Below are positions 34,892 to 44,641 of a stretch of 64,000 nt of DNA, in pieces. The stretch lies in contig CAZCBH010000015.1 in the NCBI GenBank assembly GCA_964496875.1, forward strand, positions 1-64,000, in the 5' to 3' direction. The notes under the pieces are model-generated. The model was not told where the DNA came from and did no database searches. It saw nothing but the letters and a program-made list of their open reading frames with translations. The position numbers and the translations under genes are program-made. Positions within the stretch are counted from its first letter, which is position 1; every line of letters starts with the position of its first letter. This DNA comes from RI-106 sp964496875. GTDB taxonomy: Bacteria > Cyanobacteriota > Vampirovibrionia > Obscuribacterales > Obscuribacteraceae.

Positions 34892-35107
34892 ATGATAAAC
34901 GAGTATGAGGAGATGAAGAAAGTGAGTCGCATGTCTAAGTCTGGTGATACCAGATCCGATGCTTCTGTCAGAGAGCCTTCCAAAATAGGTGGTTCTCCCA
35001 CGGAGATCGACTCAATGAGTACAGCCGGTCTGACCAATCTTTCCTGGAAGTGCAAAGCAGGTGTTTGTACTCTGCAATGGAAGCCTCGCAAAGAAGAAGA
35101 AAGTTGA
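34892..35107 (+). CDS. Small protein of unknown function
   Basis: A 71-residue frame from ATG 34892, with GGGGTG upstream; a longer form from 34796 is possible. The sequence is polar (MSKSGDTRSDASVREPSKIG) and ends in a Trp/Cys-containing patch (LSWKCKAGVCTLQWKPRKEE), which could be a short disulfide-stabilised or metal-binding strand pair. No homologue is recognised. The 335 bases upstream (34557-34891) hold no other gene that I can support. Confidence is limited. Confidence 0.35.
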   Translation: MINEYEEMKKVSRMSKSGDTRSDASVREPSKIGGSPTEIDSMSTAGLTNLSWKCKAGVCTLQWKPRKEEES

Positions 35108-35120
35108 TGTCAGAAAGGAT

Positions 35121-35927
35121 CTAAGGCTTCTTCTCTTTGCCGAAAGAGTTGCCGAGACCGAGATCATTGATCATATCATCGATCTCGCCTGCTCTATAGC
35201 CGGTTGTAATCCGCTGTATGTTCACCACCGGTTTGTATCCGCTGGGAACTTGAAAAAGATCCGCTTGTAGAGGCGCCTGGCGAATGCGAGCGGTCAAAAG
35301 GGGATTGTGCTCGGCACCGTTGTCGTATTTGATCGTGAACTTAATCGGAGTGCCGGCACCTATGGGAACGACAAAAAGGCTGCCGAGGACTCGGGCTATA
35401 TTTGCATCCGTGGAAACCGTCGGTGATACCAGTAGATCCATCTCGGTGGAATAGATTTTTTTGACATTTGTCTCCGGGCTCATGAAAGCTGTCATGTTCA
35501 GGATTTTGCCATTAGAGAATCGTCGGGCTTGTCTAAAAGGTATTTTGTACTCCAGATACTTGATGTTGTTCATGGTTCTCGCTTGCGTCTTCACCTTCGG
35601 ATTCACTTTCTTGACGAAGTTTCGTTCGTTCATGGTGAAGAGTCCTTCTGCTTCCCACTTCTGAGGGCTTATCTTGCAGATGGTGCGGTGATCTTTTCTG
35701 AAGGCGTAGACATTCCAGTCCGGTGCTTTAGAGATGATGAAATAGTGTGTTTTCGCTTCTTCTATCCGCACTTTGTGCTTGCCGATGAAGACGTTGTACA
35801 TGCCTATTGGAGTTCTCTGAAGCAGCACCCAGCCGTTTTCTACTGAGTCTGCCGCCATGGCGCTATGCTGTAGGACAAATGCAAGAAGTGTCGCATACAG
35901 AGCTGATTCAGGTGGACGGATTTTCAA
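35121..35927 (-). CDS. Secreted protein of unknown function
   Basis: A 268-residue protein with a signal peptide (SALYATLLAFVLQHSAMA). The mature domain is beta-rich with recurrent strand patterns (IGMYNVFIGKHKVRIEEAKT, WNVYAFRKDHRTICKISPQ), reminiscent of outer-membrane-lipoprotein-sorting or LolB-like half barrels, but that resemblance is weak. It lies directly downstream of the second RND pump gene on the same strand, with 36 bases between. This suggests that it is transcribed with or just after that pump. Confidence 0.55.
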   Translation of the reverse strand: MKIRPPESALYATLLAFVLQHSAMAADSVENGWVLLQRTPIGMYNVFIGKHKVRIEEAKTHYFIISKAPDWNVYAFRKDHRTICKISPQKWEAEGLFTMNERNFVKKVNPKVKTQARTMNNIKYLEYKIPFRQARRFSNGKILNMTAFMSPETNVKKIYSTEMDLLVSPTVSTDANIARVLGSLFVVPIGAGTPIKFTIKYDNGAEHNPLLTARIRQAPLQADLFQVPSGYKPVVNIQRITTGYRAGEIDDMINDLGLGNSFGKEKKP

Positions 35928-35963
35928 AAGGATCTGGAGCCGTTTTATAGAATTAAATCTATT

Positions 35964-38900
35964 CTACACTCCATGCCGATGCTCGTCTTTATTGATCAAG
36001 CTATAGATTGTCGGAAGAACGACAAGGGTCAAAAAGGTCGATGTGACCAGACCGCCGAGAACCACCGTGGCAAGCGGTCTTTGAATTTCGGCACCGGTGC
36101 CGTGGGACCAAATCTTGGGCAAAAGTCCCATTATCGCCACCAGCGCTGTCATCATAACCGGTCTCAGCCTCACTTTCGCTCCTTCGATGGCGGCATGTTT
36201 TACTCTAAGACCGCGTTCTTGCAGCTGCATTATATAACTGACCATGATCACCCCGTTCTGGACTGATACTCCGAAGAGGGCGATGAATCCTATGATGGCA
36301 GGAACCGATACTGGTTGATGCGAGAGGAAAAGGGCGATTATGCCTCCGACCATGGCGAAGGGGACGTTGAGCATGATAAGGCCTGCGTTTTTCAAAGAAT
36401 TGAAAGAGGCGAAGAGAAGTATGAAAATCAGAAGCAAAACTATCGGAACCACCAGGGTGAGCCGGGCCATGGCCCGTTGCTGGTTTTCGAACTGCCCACC
36501 CCAGACCACACGATAGCCTTTTGGAATCTTGACCTTTTCCGCCACTCGTTTTTGACAATCTTCTACGAAGCTACCCAGATCTCGTCCCCGCACATTAGCC
36601 AGAACGGCAGTACGACGCTCGCCCTCTTCTCGGTTGACCATGACCGTTCCCCGGGGCATGGTTATGGTGGCTAGAGATTTGAGCGGAATTCTCGCGCCTG
36701 ATGCAGTCTCTACCGGTATCGATTCGATATCTTCGACGGTGTCTCTGAGACGATAAGGGAAACGCAGCACCAGACCGAAACGCTGGGTGTCTTCGATTAC
36801 TTCGGTGACTATCTTTCCGGCGATGGCTGTTTGAATAATCTCTTGAATGTCTTCTACATTAAGACCATAGCGGGCGATCACTTTCCGATTCAACTTGATG
36901 CTGAGCTGAGGCAGACCGAGAATTTGTTCTTTTTGAATGTCGGCGGCACCGGGTACGTCGTTTACGATCGCCATTATCTCCGAGGCTATTTTGTCTACGG
37001 TTTTTAGATCTTTGCCGAAGATCTTGATACCTAAATCGGCTTTGATACCGGCGATGAGGTCATCGATCATGTCGCCAATCGGCTGGGAGAAACTGTAGAT
37101 CAGACCGGGAATATGGTCCAGTCTTTTGGCCATTTGATTGACCAGCTCCTCTTTGACCTTGGTTGTCTTCCATTCGGAATGAGGTTTCAATCCTATATAG
37201 ATGTCTGCGTTGTCGACCCCTTCCAGGTCTCCTCCCATGCCGGATCTTCCGATCTTGGAGACAACCACATCCACCTCGGGAAAAGCAATTAGCTCTTTTT
37301 CGACCAGTTGTATCACTCGCCTGGATTCTGTATGAGAGGTGCTCGGCGCTACCTTGGTTCTAAGCAGTATGGAGCCTTCGTCGAGGCTGGGGATAAATTC
37401 GGAGCCAAGAAAAGGCATGATGCAAAGCGATCCGGCCAGCATCGCCACGCAGATAGCGATGGTTGTCTTCGGGTACTTCATCGAAAGATAGAGGCTGGGG
37501 CTGCAGATCTTCTTGCCGTAGGTGACTATGGGGCTGTGCTTTTCTACGATTTTGCCCCGCATGAACCAGTAGCATAGTAGAGGGATGAGGGTGAGGGAGC
37601 AGAGCAGTGCTCCTACCAAGGCATAGATGAAGGTGAGAGCGAGGGGATGGAACATCTTGCCTTCCACCCCTTCGAGGGTGAAGAGTGGCAGATAGACGGC
37701 TATGATAATGGCGATGGCGAAGACAATCGGTTTTCCCACTTCCTGGGCGGCATTGCGTACAATCTGAAGCCGGTCTTCAGCCGAGGGCGGTTCGTCGCGC
37801 TCGGAGGCTTCCGAGAGATGGCGAAATATATTCTCGACCATGACCACGCCGGCATCTACGATGACACCGAAATCGACCGCGCCAAGAGTCATGAGATTGG
37901 CACTGAGACCGGTGAACTTCATGAGGATGAAGCTGAATAGTAGAGCAAGCGGGATAATCACCGAGACTATGAGAGCGCTTGGAATATGAAGCAGAGCCGC
38001 AAAAAGCACCACTATTACAAGACCGCCTGAGAAAAAGAGAATCTCTTTGACGGTTTCTATGGTCTTTTCCACCAGTTCTGTCTGGTCGTAATAAGGTTTC
38101 AGAGAGACCCCTTCGGGGAGCTCTTTGCGAATCTCTTCTATTCTCTCTTTGACTCTTTCTACAACCGCTTTGGTATTCACCCCTTTTCGGGTGAGGACCA
38201 TGCCGGTGACCGCTTCGCCTTTGCCGTCCATAGAGGCCGAACCTCGGCGAAAGGCAGGACCGATGCGCACTTCTGCCACCTGGCCGACTTTGACCGGGAC
38301 TCCGTTCTGCTCTTTGAGAACGATATTGCGGATATCTTCAATCCCTTCGATTAATCCGATACCGCGGATGATGACCTCTTCTCCGCCCCGGACGATGAAA
38401 TTGCCTCCGGCGTTGACATTGTTTGCGGCAAGAGCCTGGGAGACATCTTTGAGGGTGATTCCATAACCTTTTAATGCCGGGGGTGAGACGAATACTTGAT
38501 ATTGTTTGACATAACCGCCATAGCTCACGATGTTGCCTACCCCGGGTACCGAGCGCAGGCGCCTTGCTACGAACCAGTCTTGAATGGTTCTCAACTCTGT
38601 GAGGTCGTGGCGGTCACTCTCCAGGTAATAGTCATAGACATTGCTGAAGGTCGAGACCACTGGACCGAGCTGGGGTTTGGGCACTCCTGTGGGCAGAGAT
38701 AGAGAATTCAGTCTTAAGTTGACCAGGTTGCGAGCCCAGTAGACATCGGCGTCATCTTCGAATATAACCGTCACCACCGAGAGGCCGAAGCTTGAATTAG
38801 AGCGGATTTTCGTAATCTTAGGCAAGCCGTTCATGCCGGTCTCAATCGGGAAGGTGACCAGCTTCTCCACCTCTTCGGAGGCCATGCTCTCCGGTTCTGT

Positions 38901-39050
38901 GATGATCTGAACCTGGACATTGCTCACATCGGGAAAAGAATCCACCGATATGTTGAGCATGCTCCAGACCCCGAAACAAGCGATGCCTACTACCGCTGCT
39001 GCGGTGAGCAGGCGGTTTTTCAAGGCGAATTCAATGAGCTTGTCTACCAT
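35964..39050 (-). CDS. HME-type RND efflux pump (CzcA/CusA-like) 2
   Basis: A 1028-residue inner-membrane pump with the complete RND layout and an intact HME triad: D393, D399 and E406 in DFGVIVDAGVVMVEN. It is clearly a paralogue of the pump at 27980 but well diverged. The C terminus carries a small His-containing tail (EHRHGV). It follows its adaptor (39054-40481) with only 3 bases between, so the pair is one operon. No duct gene is adjacent; it may borrow the TolC-like protein at 26201. Confidence 0.9.
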   Translation of the reverse strand: MVDKLIEFALKNRLLTAAAVVGIACFGVWSMLNISVDSFPDVSNVQVQIITEPESMASEEVEKLVTFPIETGMNGLPKITKIRSNSSFGLSVVTVIFEDDADVYWARNLVNLRLNSLSLPTGVPKPQLGPVVSTFSNVYDYYLESDRHDLTELRTIQDWFVARRLRSVPGVGNIVSYGGYVKQYQVFVSPPALKGYGITLKDVSQALAANNVNAGGNFIVRGGEEVIIRGIGLIEGIEDIRNIVLKEQNGVPVKVGQVAEVRIGPAFRRGSASMDGKGEAVTGMVLTRKGVNTKAVVERVKERIEEIRKELPEGVSLKPYYDQTELVEKTIETVKEILFFSGGLVIVVLFAALLHIPSALIVSVIIPLALLFSFILMKFTGLSANLMTLGAVDFGVIVDAGVVMVENIFRHLSEASERDEPPSAEDRLQIVRNAAQEVGKPIVFAIAIIIAVYLPLFTLEGVEGKMFHPLALTFIYALVGALLCSLTLIPLLCYWFMRGKIVEKHSPIVTYGKKICSPSLYLSMKYPKTTIAICVAMLAGSLCIMPFLGSEFIPSLDEGSILLRTKVAPSTSHTESRRVIQLVEKELIAFPEVDVVVSKIGRSGMGGDLEGVDNADIYIGLKPHSEWKTTKVKEELVNQMAKRLDHIPGLIYSFSQPIGDMIDDLIAGIKADLGIKIFGKDLKTVDKIASEIMAIVNDVPGAADIQKEQILGLPQLSIKLNRKVIARYGLNVEDIQEIIQTAIAGKIVTEVIEDTQRFGLVLRFPYRLRDTVEDIESIPVETASGARIPLKSLATITMPRGTVMVNREEGERRTAVLANVRGRDLGSFVEDCQKRVAEKVKIPKGYRVVWGGQFENQQRAMARLTLVVPIVLLLIFILLFASFNSLKNAGLIMLNVPFAMVGGIIALFLSHQPVSVPAIIGFIALFGVSVQNGVIMVSYIMQLQERGLRVKHAAIEGAKVRLRPVMMTALVAIMGLLPKIWSHGTGAEIQRPLATVVLGGLVTSTFLTLVVLPTIYSLINKDEHRHGV

Positions 39051-39053
39051 CTA

Positions 39054-40481
39054 TCAGTGCAGTTGTGAAATCTCCGTCTTGAGCATGAGGCTGCCCTGGG
39101 TCGCTACAACCTCGCCTTCCGATAGTCCCGCCAATATTTGACAGAACTTCTCTCCTTCGAAGCCTACTTTTACCCGGCGTTCTTCAAAGCCTTCAGGCGT
39201 TTTCACGAATACAATCTTTTCGTCGGCGTGTTCTTGAATGGCGTCATTGGGGCAGGCAAGCACCGTTTCGGGAGTGCCTTCCAGTTCGATTTCGGCGAAC
39301 ATGAATTTTTTGAGCAGACCTTTGGCGTTGTCGAGCCGGGCTCGAACCGCCACAGTTCTCGTGCTCTGGTCGACCAGGACACTTATATAGCTCACCGTTC
39401 CCTCAAAAGTTTCGCCCGGATAGCTGGCGATATGAATTTTGACATTGTCTCCCAGTTTCACTTTGCCCAGATCTACTTCGGGTAGATCCACCCGCAATAG
39501 CATGGTCGACATATCGCTTATGGTGAAGATGAGCCGGTCCGGCTTCACTTGCTCGCCGATGGCAACATCGCGAAAAGTGACGATGCCTCCTATAGGTGCG
39601 ATGATACGCACGATACCGCCAATTTGACCGGTGCTCAGGACTTTGTTGATCATAGTCTGATCGCAACCCAGAAACTGCAGGCGCTGGGTGAGCATCTTCA
39701 CATGGTTCTTGGCCCGCTCCGCTTCGGCCTGGGCCAGTTGATAGTCTCTTTTGAGCATGGCTCGATTTTTGTAGAGGTGCTCTTCTCTGGCGAGATTGGC
39801 CTGGCATTCTTCGAAATTGACCTGGGCTTTGGCAAGGGTAGCCTTGGCTGTTACATAGTCTTTGGTGGCGGCGATTTTCTCTTTGTAGAGGCCGCTCAGG
39901 CGGTTGTATTCTGACTCGGCCAGCTCCTTTTGAACCTTGGCTTCGTTATAGAGCGCTCTTGCCGTTATCAGCTGGGTTGGTCGACGAACCTGTTCTTCGT
40001 AGATTTGACGCTCTCTTTCTTCGTGGAGTTCAGCGATTCTCAGCTTCGCTTTGCCTTCCAGCAGCTGAGACTGAAGGTCCGAGATCTCGCGGCTGTCTAT
40101 TAGTGCCACCACCGCGCCCTTGTTGACATATTCGCCTGGTTTGACGGGAATATCCGTCACTCTACCGGACATCCTCGTGCTGATGTCCACCTCTTTCTGG
40201 ACGTCGGGCTCGATTCTGCCGGTGAGATGTAGGGGGACAGCTACCGGCCGTTTTTGAACGACTTCGGTCTTCAGTTCGAGCCGTTTAATGACCTCGTCTG
40301 TTACTTTCAGTACCCGGGGACCGGTTATTGTTTTGGACTCGGGTTGGTCGGTCTCTTCTTCGTGCTTACCACAGCCACCGAGCAAAAAGAGCATGATAAG
40401 CAGCATAGCCGCTGCAGCCGCTATGCCGTGATATGGTTGGAACCGTATCTGGTTGCTTGGTAAATAGTGGGAAATTCGCAC
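39054..40481 (-). CDS. Periplasmic adaptor lipoprotein of RND pump (CzcB-like) 2
   Basis: A 475-residue membrane-fusion protein. A hydrophobic stretch ending LLGGC gives a lipobox. The lipoyl halves (RVTDIPVKPGEYVNKGAVV and APIGGIVTFRDVAIGEQ) bracket a very long coiled-coil hairpin (about residues 135-270), longer than in adaptor 1; this suits a longer reach towards the duct. It is the first gene of a two-gene operon with the pump at 35964. No signal other than a possible promoter in the 176-base gap before it was seen. Confidence 0.9.
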   Translation of the reverse strand: MRISHYLPSNQIRFQPYHGIAAAAAMLLIMLFLLGGCGKHEEETDQPESKTITGPRVLKVTDEVIKRLELKTEVVQKRPVAVPLHLTGRIEPDVQKEVDISTRMSGRVTDIPVKPGEYVNKGAVVALIDSREISDLQSQLLEGKAKLRIAELHEERERQIYEEQVRRPTQLITARALYNEAKVQKELAESEYNRLSGLYKEKIAATKDYVTAKATLAKAQVNFEECQANLAREEHLYKNRAMLKRDYQLAQAEAERAKNHVKMLTQRLQFLGCDQTMINKVLSTGQIGGIVRIIAPIGGIVTFRDVAIGEQVKPDRLIFTISDMSTMLLRVDLPEVDLGKVKLGDNVKIHIASYPGETFEGTVSYISVLVDQSTRTVAVRARLDNAKGLLKKFMFAEIELEGTPETVLACPNDAIQEHADEKIVFVKTPEGFEERRVKVGFEGEKFCQILAGLSEGEVVATQGSLMLKTEISQLH

Positions 40482-40693
40482 CGGGACACCAGATTAGTAC
40501 AGCAGATCTACTACCATCAGACAGGATACACGAAAAGTCTTATATTCTCTATTGAACTGTTTTGAAAGTTAAAATCCCCTTGGCGACTACCGGTAACCGC
40601 AATATCAAGAGGCTCGCCTAGGCTCGATTGCTCCAGCCTCTCCAATCTTGTCTATAATTGGTTTGCGTTATTAAGAGGTGGGGATTTCCTGTT

Positions 40694-40993
40694 TTGCGTC
40701 TCGATAAATGGTTGAAAGTATCGCGCCTTATTAAACGGCGTACGGTTGCCCAGATGGCCTGCGAGCAGGGGCGTGTCTATATCAACGATAAACCGGCCAA
40801 GTCTGCTTCTACGGTCAGGGAAGGTGACAAAGTCCATATCGAGTTGGGCTCCAGGGCCCTGACCATCAAGGTTTTGTCCGTGCCTCTTAAGGCGCCCCGG
40901 GCGAATCTGGCTTCTGAGACCTACGAAATTCTGGAGGAAATTCGCCGTCCGCCGGAAATATTGGAGTGGTTGCCGGAAGACGAGATGTGGTAG
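40694..40993 (+). CDS. rqcP: S4-domain ribosome-associated quality control protein
   Basis: About 99 residues from TTG 40694, preceded by GAGGTGGGG; the longer frame adds 12 unlikely residues. The S4 RNA-binding domain is at the N terminus (LRLDKWLKVSRLIKRRTVAQ, GRVYINDKPAK). Length and sequence fit RqcP/YabO (Hsp15 relatives), which sits at the 50S tRNA interface and supports alanine tailing of stalled chains with RqcH. A TATAAT at 40653-40658 could be its -10. It stands alone, divergent from the second pump operon. Confidence 0.8.
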   Translation: MRLDKWLKVSRLIKRRTVAQMACEQGRVYINDKPAKSASTVREGDKVHIELGSRALTIKVLSVPLKAPRANLASETYEILEEIRRPPEILEWLPEDEMW

Positions 40994-41104
40994 CGGTGGA
41001 AGCCAGTCGTCTATTGAAGCCGGCCATACTTAAATTCGGCAACTTTGGCATCGAAATCCGAGATTAGATCGTCCTTAAGAAGATCCTCTCATGACTCGAA
41101 GCTT

Positions 41105-41189
41105 CACCGGATATAGTGACCGCGCCCTATTTCAGTAAGGCGCGGACTAATATTGCAAAAGGCACTAAATCCGGTGCAATTTTTCTTTT
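41105..41189 (+). terminator. Nested-stem structure with U-tract (terminator or structured RNA)
   Basis: Outer arms of 14 bases, CACCGGATATAGTG (41105-41118) and CACTAAATCCGGTG (41163-41176), pair with one mismatch. Inside, CCGCGCC (41120-41126) pairs with GGCGCGG (41139-41145). The outer stem is followed by TTTTTCTTTT at 41180-41189 on the plus strand. It lies between the convergent rqcP and rpoD genes. The U-run is about 190 bases after rqcP, so it may end a long 3' region or be a separate structured RNA. Confidence 0.45.
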
Positions 41190-41213
41190 GGGATTCAGGT
41201 CTGGGCTCGATCT

Positions 41214-42299
41214 CTAATCGTCGATATATTCCCGAAGCCTGCGACTGCGATTGGGATGTCTCAACTTTCTCAGGGCTTTTGCCTCGATCTGCCTAATTCT
41301 CTCTCGGGTTACTCCGAAGAGCTGACCGACCTCTTCGAGGGTCCTGGTTCTGCCGTCATCGAGGCCGAAGCGCAGTCTGAGCACATCCCTTTCTCTGGGT
41401 GAAAGACCGGCCATGACTTCGATGATGTCTTCCCGCAGTAACTCCTGGGTGACATTGCTGGCCGGAGTCTCGGCGTCGCGGTCTTCGATGAAGTCGCCCA
41501 GCTTGCTATCTTCCTCTTTGCCTATGGGTGTCTCTAAAGAGATCGGCTCCTGGGCCACCTTGACAATATCGCGCAGTTTACTGACCGAAATTTCCATCGC
41601 TTCGGCAATCTCTTCTTCGGTCGGTTTTCTGCCTTTATCCTGGGCAAGCTTTCTGGTTATCTTCTTGAGCTTGTTAATAGTCTCGACCATATGCACCGGT
41701 ATTCGGATGGTCCTGGCCTGGTCGGCTATGGCCCGGGTTATCGCCTGACGGATCCACCAGGTGGCATAGGTGCTGAATTTATAGCCCCGTTCATAGTCGA
41801 ATTTCTCGGCGGCTCTAATTAATCCCAGATTCCCTTCTTGAATCAGGTCGAGAAAAAGCATGCCGCGTCCGACATATTTTTTGGCTATGGAAACCACCAG
41901 TCTCAAGTTCGCCTGGGTGAGCTTCCGCTTGGCAATCGCCCCTTCGGCTCCACCCATCTCTATTTTTCTGGCGAGCTCGATCTCTTGGTCGGCTTTCAAA
42001 AGCGGAATGCGTCCTATCTCCCGAAGATACATCCTTACCGGATCGTCGGAAGAGAGGCTCTTGGAAACGGTCTCGAGATTCTCTTCTTCCTCTTCTTCGC
42101 CTTCTTCTTGTTCGAGTTCGGCATCATCCGGATCGTCCTCTTCGTTGGACGTCGACAACAGGTCGTCAAGACCGGATTTCTGTCGTTGCTTGCCGGCCTC
42201 TTCGAGTTTGTCTAATCTTTTTATGAAAGAGTCTTCCTGGCTCTTGCCCTTGGTTTTCTCTTTGCTCTTACTCTTACTGTTACTTTTGCCTTTAGTCAC
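41214..42299 (-). CDS. rpoD: Primary sigma factor RpoD (sigma-70 family)
   Basis: A 361-residue group 1/2 sigma factor. The N-terminal 80 residues are Lys/Ser- then Glu-rich, and region 1.1 is not typical. Region 1.2 begins DPVRMYLREIGRIPLL; region 2 has GNLGLIRAAEKFDYERGYKF and the -10-binding YATWWIRQAI; region 3 RIPVHMVETINKL; region 4 GLDDGRTRTLEEVGQLFGVT and ERIRQIEAKALRKLRH. Length is at the short end for a primary factor. It overlaps the dnaG stop by four bases (ATGA), forming the common dnaG-rpoD macromolecular-synthesis pair. Confidence 0.92.
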   Translation of the reverse strand: MTKGKSNSKSKSKEKTKGKSQEDSFIKRLDKLEEAGKQRQKSGLDDLLSTSNEEDDPDDAELEQEEGEEEEEENLETVSKSLSSDDPVRMYLREIGRIPLLKADQEIELARKIEMGGAEGAIAKRKLTQANLRLVVSIAKKYVGRGMLFLDLIQEGNLGLIRAAEKFDYERGYKFSTYATWWIRQAITRAIADQARTIRIPVHMVETINKLKKITRKLAQDKGRKPTEEEIAEAMEISVSKLRDIVKVAQEPISLETPIGKEEDSKLGDFIEDRDAETPASNVTQELLREDIIEVMAGLSPRERDVLRLRFGLDDGRTRTLEEVGQLFGVTRERIRQIEAKALRKLRHPNRSRRLREYIDD

Positions 42300-44404
42300 A
42301 CCTTGGACTCCATGCTGGGTCGCTGTATATATTTAGCCTCCATCGGCTCAATTTTATTCTTCAAAAGTACTAATTCTTCCAAACTTTTTGATGAACGTAA
42401 TTCTACCGCTAATCTTGTCAAAGTAATTATTGTAGTCTGAATCTCTCTCTCTTCGCCATCATCCTGGGCATTAACCAGTCCAGTACGCAGGGTCTGAATC
42501 AGGTTGCTCATTCTCTCTTCTAGTATTCTGGCGCGACAGTTCATGACCACCACATCGACAGGAAGGTCCTGTTTCTGGAGAGCATCCGCTTTTAAAATTA
42601 TCTCGGTAAGATAGGCCGAAAGTCTGTGATCCGGAGCCAGTCGGTCCTGGAGCTGGCAGCGGAGATCCTCTATGCTTTCAAAGGCCGAGCCTATGCCTTC
42701 TATGGTCTCTTTGATTTTTTGATGCTCCGCGCTCAGCAGTCTTTCGGATTCCATGGCGGATAGAACCCGTTTGTGATCTTCGCGGGAAATCAGATAGAGG
42801 GCGAGCAGCTGCTTCTCCGCTTCGGTATGACCGGCCGGAGCCGCTCTTTTGCTATCGAGACCGCCGAAACGTGGTCTTTCTGGCCGGGGCTCTTCATAGT
42901 CGCTATTGTCACGGTCTCTGTCATAGGGCCTTTTGCCTTTGAAGCTGCCTCCGCCCTTGAAATTACCGCCGCCACCTTTGAAATTACCGCCTTTGCGCTG
43001 AAAGCCCTGGCCGCCTTGATAATTTCCTTCTCGCTGAAAGTTGGCGGCACGCATGGCGGCGCGCTCCTCTTTGTCGAGACCGTGCTCTCTTCTATAAAGA
43101 TTGACATCTGAAAGGAGCTCCTCTTCTCGGATATTAATCCTGCCTGCCAGCTGGCGGATGTATTCCATCCGGTTGACCGCCATTTTGAGCTGCGAAATAA
43201 TCGGCACGACATTTGCTGCTGCCTCTATTCTGCCGGTATGGCTCGATAAAGCGCTTTTAGCCAGAACCTCTTCAATCTGATAGTCAATCATAAGAGGGGC
43301 GTTTTCAATGGCATCGGCAAAAATTGCAGGACCGCTTTCGTCCTGGCGCAGGCATTCGTCGGGGTCCTTGCCCCCTGGAACTCTTATCACGCGCAGCTCT
43401 ATGCCTATACCTTCTGCTATCTGGCTGAGGGTCTCCACCCCGCGCTGGACGGCTCGGGCGCCGGCATCATCAGCGTCGAAAGAGAGATAGACCCGCTTCG
43501 ATTCGGTATAGCGCACCAGAAGCTTGGCCTGCTGCTCTGTGAGAGCTGTTCCCAGGGTGGCTACCGTGTTGCCGAAGCCGAACTGATGGGGGGTGATCGC
43601 ATCGAAATAGCCTTCCACGACAATCACCGAATCTTTCTCGCGGATCTGATCTTTGGCGAGATGCATGCCGAAAAGATGCAGCCCTTTGTGATAGATGGGG
43701 GTTTCGGGAGAATTCAGATATTTGACCTGATCATCTCCCAGGGTTCTGCCTCCAAAAGCGATGACCCGACCGCGGTCGTCACAAATAGGGATCATGAGCC
43801 GGTTGCGAAAAAGATCGAAATAACTGGTGCCGCCCTGTTTCTGTCTCACAAGACCGGCTTCGGCCAGGGTGGCGCTCCCTGCTTTGCCGTTGGCGGTTAA
43901 ATAATTGAGCAGGCTGTCCCAGGTATTGGGGGCATAGCCCAGGCGGAATTTTTCTATGGTTTCGGCGGTAATGCCTCGTTTTTCCAGGTACTTACGAGCC
44001 TCTTCTCCTTCAATAGATTCTTTCAAGAGCTTTTGATAAAAGACTGTGGCTTGTTCATAGAGCATGAAAATGGCGCTGCGCCGGTCGTGCTCCTGTTTTT
44101 CCTGCTCGGTTTCTACTAAGGCGACCCCGTACTTTGCGGCCAGGTCCCGCACCGCTTCGTAGAAATTGACTCCTTTTATTTTCTGGACAAAGGCGAAAAC
44201 ATCGCCCCCTTCGGCACAGCCGAAGCATTTGAAAATACCCTTGTCTTCATTGACGGTGAAAGAAGGGGTCTTCTCTTTATGGAAAGGGCAGAGCCCTTTG
44301 TGATAATTTCCGGCTCTCTTCAGAACAACGGTCTCGGAGATGACATCCTTGATGTTGGCTCTGGCTCTGACTTCGGAAATGACATCAGTGGTGACGCCTT
44401 TCAA
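42296..44404 (-). CDS. dnaG: DNA primase
   Basis: About 702 residues from TTG 44404, chosen because AGAGG lies 8 bases upstream and the protein then begins where the family does (DVISEVRARANIKDVIS). A longer frame starts with TTG 44506. The zinc-binding motif is CPFH ... CFGC, the TOPRIM core is VVEGYFDAI ... DADDAG, and the DnaB-binding C-terminal domain is present. A Gly/Phe/Lys/Asn-rich insert (NFKGGGGNFKGGG repeats, about 70 residues) sits before the C-terminal domain and is unusual. It synthesises RNA primers at the replication fork. Upstream of and overlapping rpoD. Confidence 0.92.
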   Translation of the reverse strand: MKGVTTDVISEVRARANIKDVISETVVLKRAGNYHKGLCPFHKEKTPSFTVNEDKGIFKCFGCAEGGDVFAFVQKIKGVNFYEAVRDLAAKYGVALVETEQEKQEHDRRSAIFMLYEQATVFYQKLLKESIEGEEARKYLEKRGITAETIEKFRLGYAPNTWDSLLNYLTANGKAGSATLAEAGLVRQKQGGTSYFDLFRNRLMIPICDDRGRVIAFGGRTLGDDQVKYLNSPETPIYHKGLHLFGMHLAKDQIREKDSVIVVEGYFDAITPHQFGFGNTVATLGTALTEQQAKLLVRYTESKRVYLSFDADDAGARAVQRGVETLSQIAEGIGIELRVIRVPGGKDPDECLRQDESGPAIFADAIENAPLMIDYQIEEVLAKSALSSHTGRIEAAANVVPIISQLKMAVNRMEYIRQLAGRINIREEELLSDVNLYRREHGLDKEERAAMRAANFQREGNYQGGQGFQRKGGNFKGGGGNFKGGGSFKGKRPYDRDRDNSDYEEPRPERPRFGGLDSKRAAPAGHTEAEKQLLALYLISREDHKRVLSAMESERLLSAEHQKIKETIEGIGSAFESIEDLRCQLQDRLAPDHRLSAYLTEIILKADALQKQDLPVDVVVMNCRARILEERMSNLIQTLRTGLVNAQDDGEEREIQTTIITLTRLAVELRSSKSLEELVLLKNKIEPMEAKYIQRPSMESKV

Positions 44405-44641
44405 GGAAAAGACCTCTCTTGGGATTTCGTATCCCGTTCTATAGATTAACTTCGTCAGTTCATTATCTGTCGAACCGGCTCGAAAACTAATTAATTGATT
44501 TCTCAACTTTAAATATGGCTTTTTCTGAACCCTCTCTTCTGTATGTGGTTTTTATATATTTTGCTTTCGCTTCTGGGATAATGCAGTTTGATATTTTCCG
44601 GAATCTCTTGAGAACAGTTTCGCAAATAAGGCAGATAGCTC

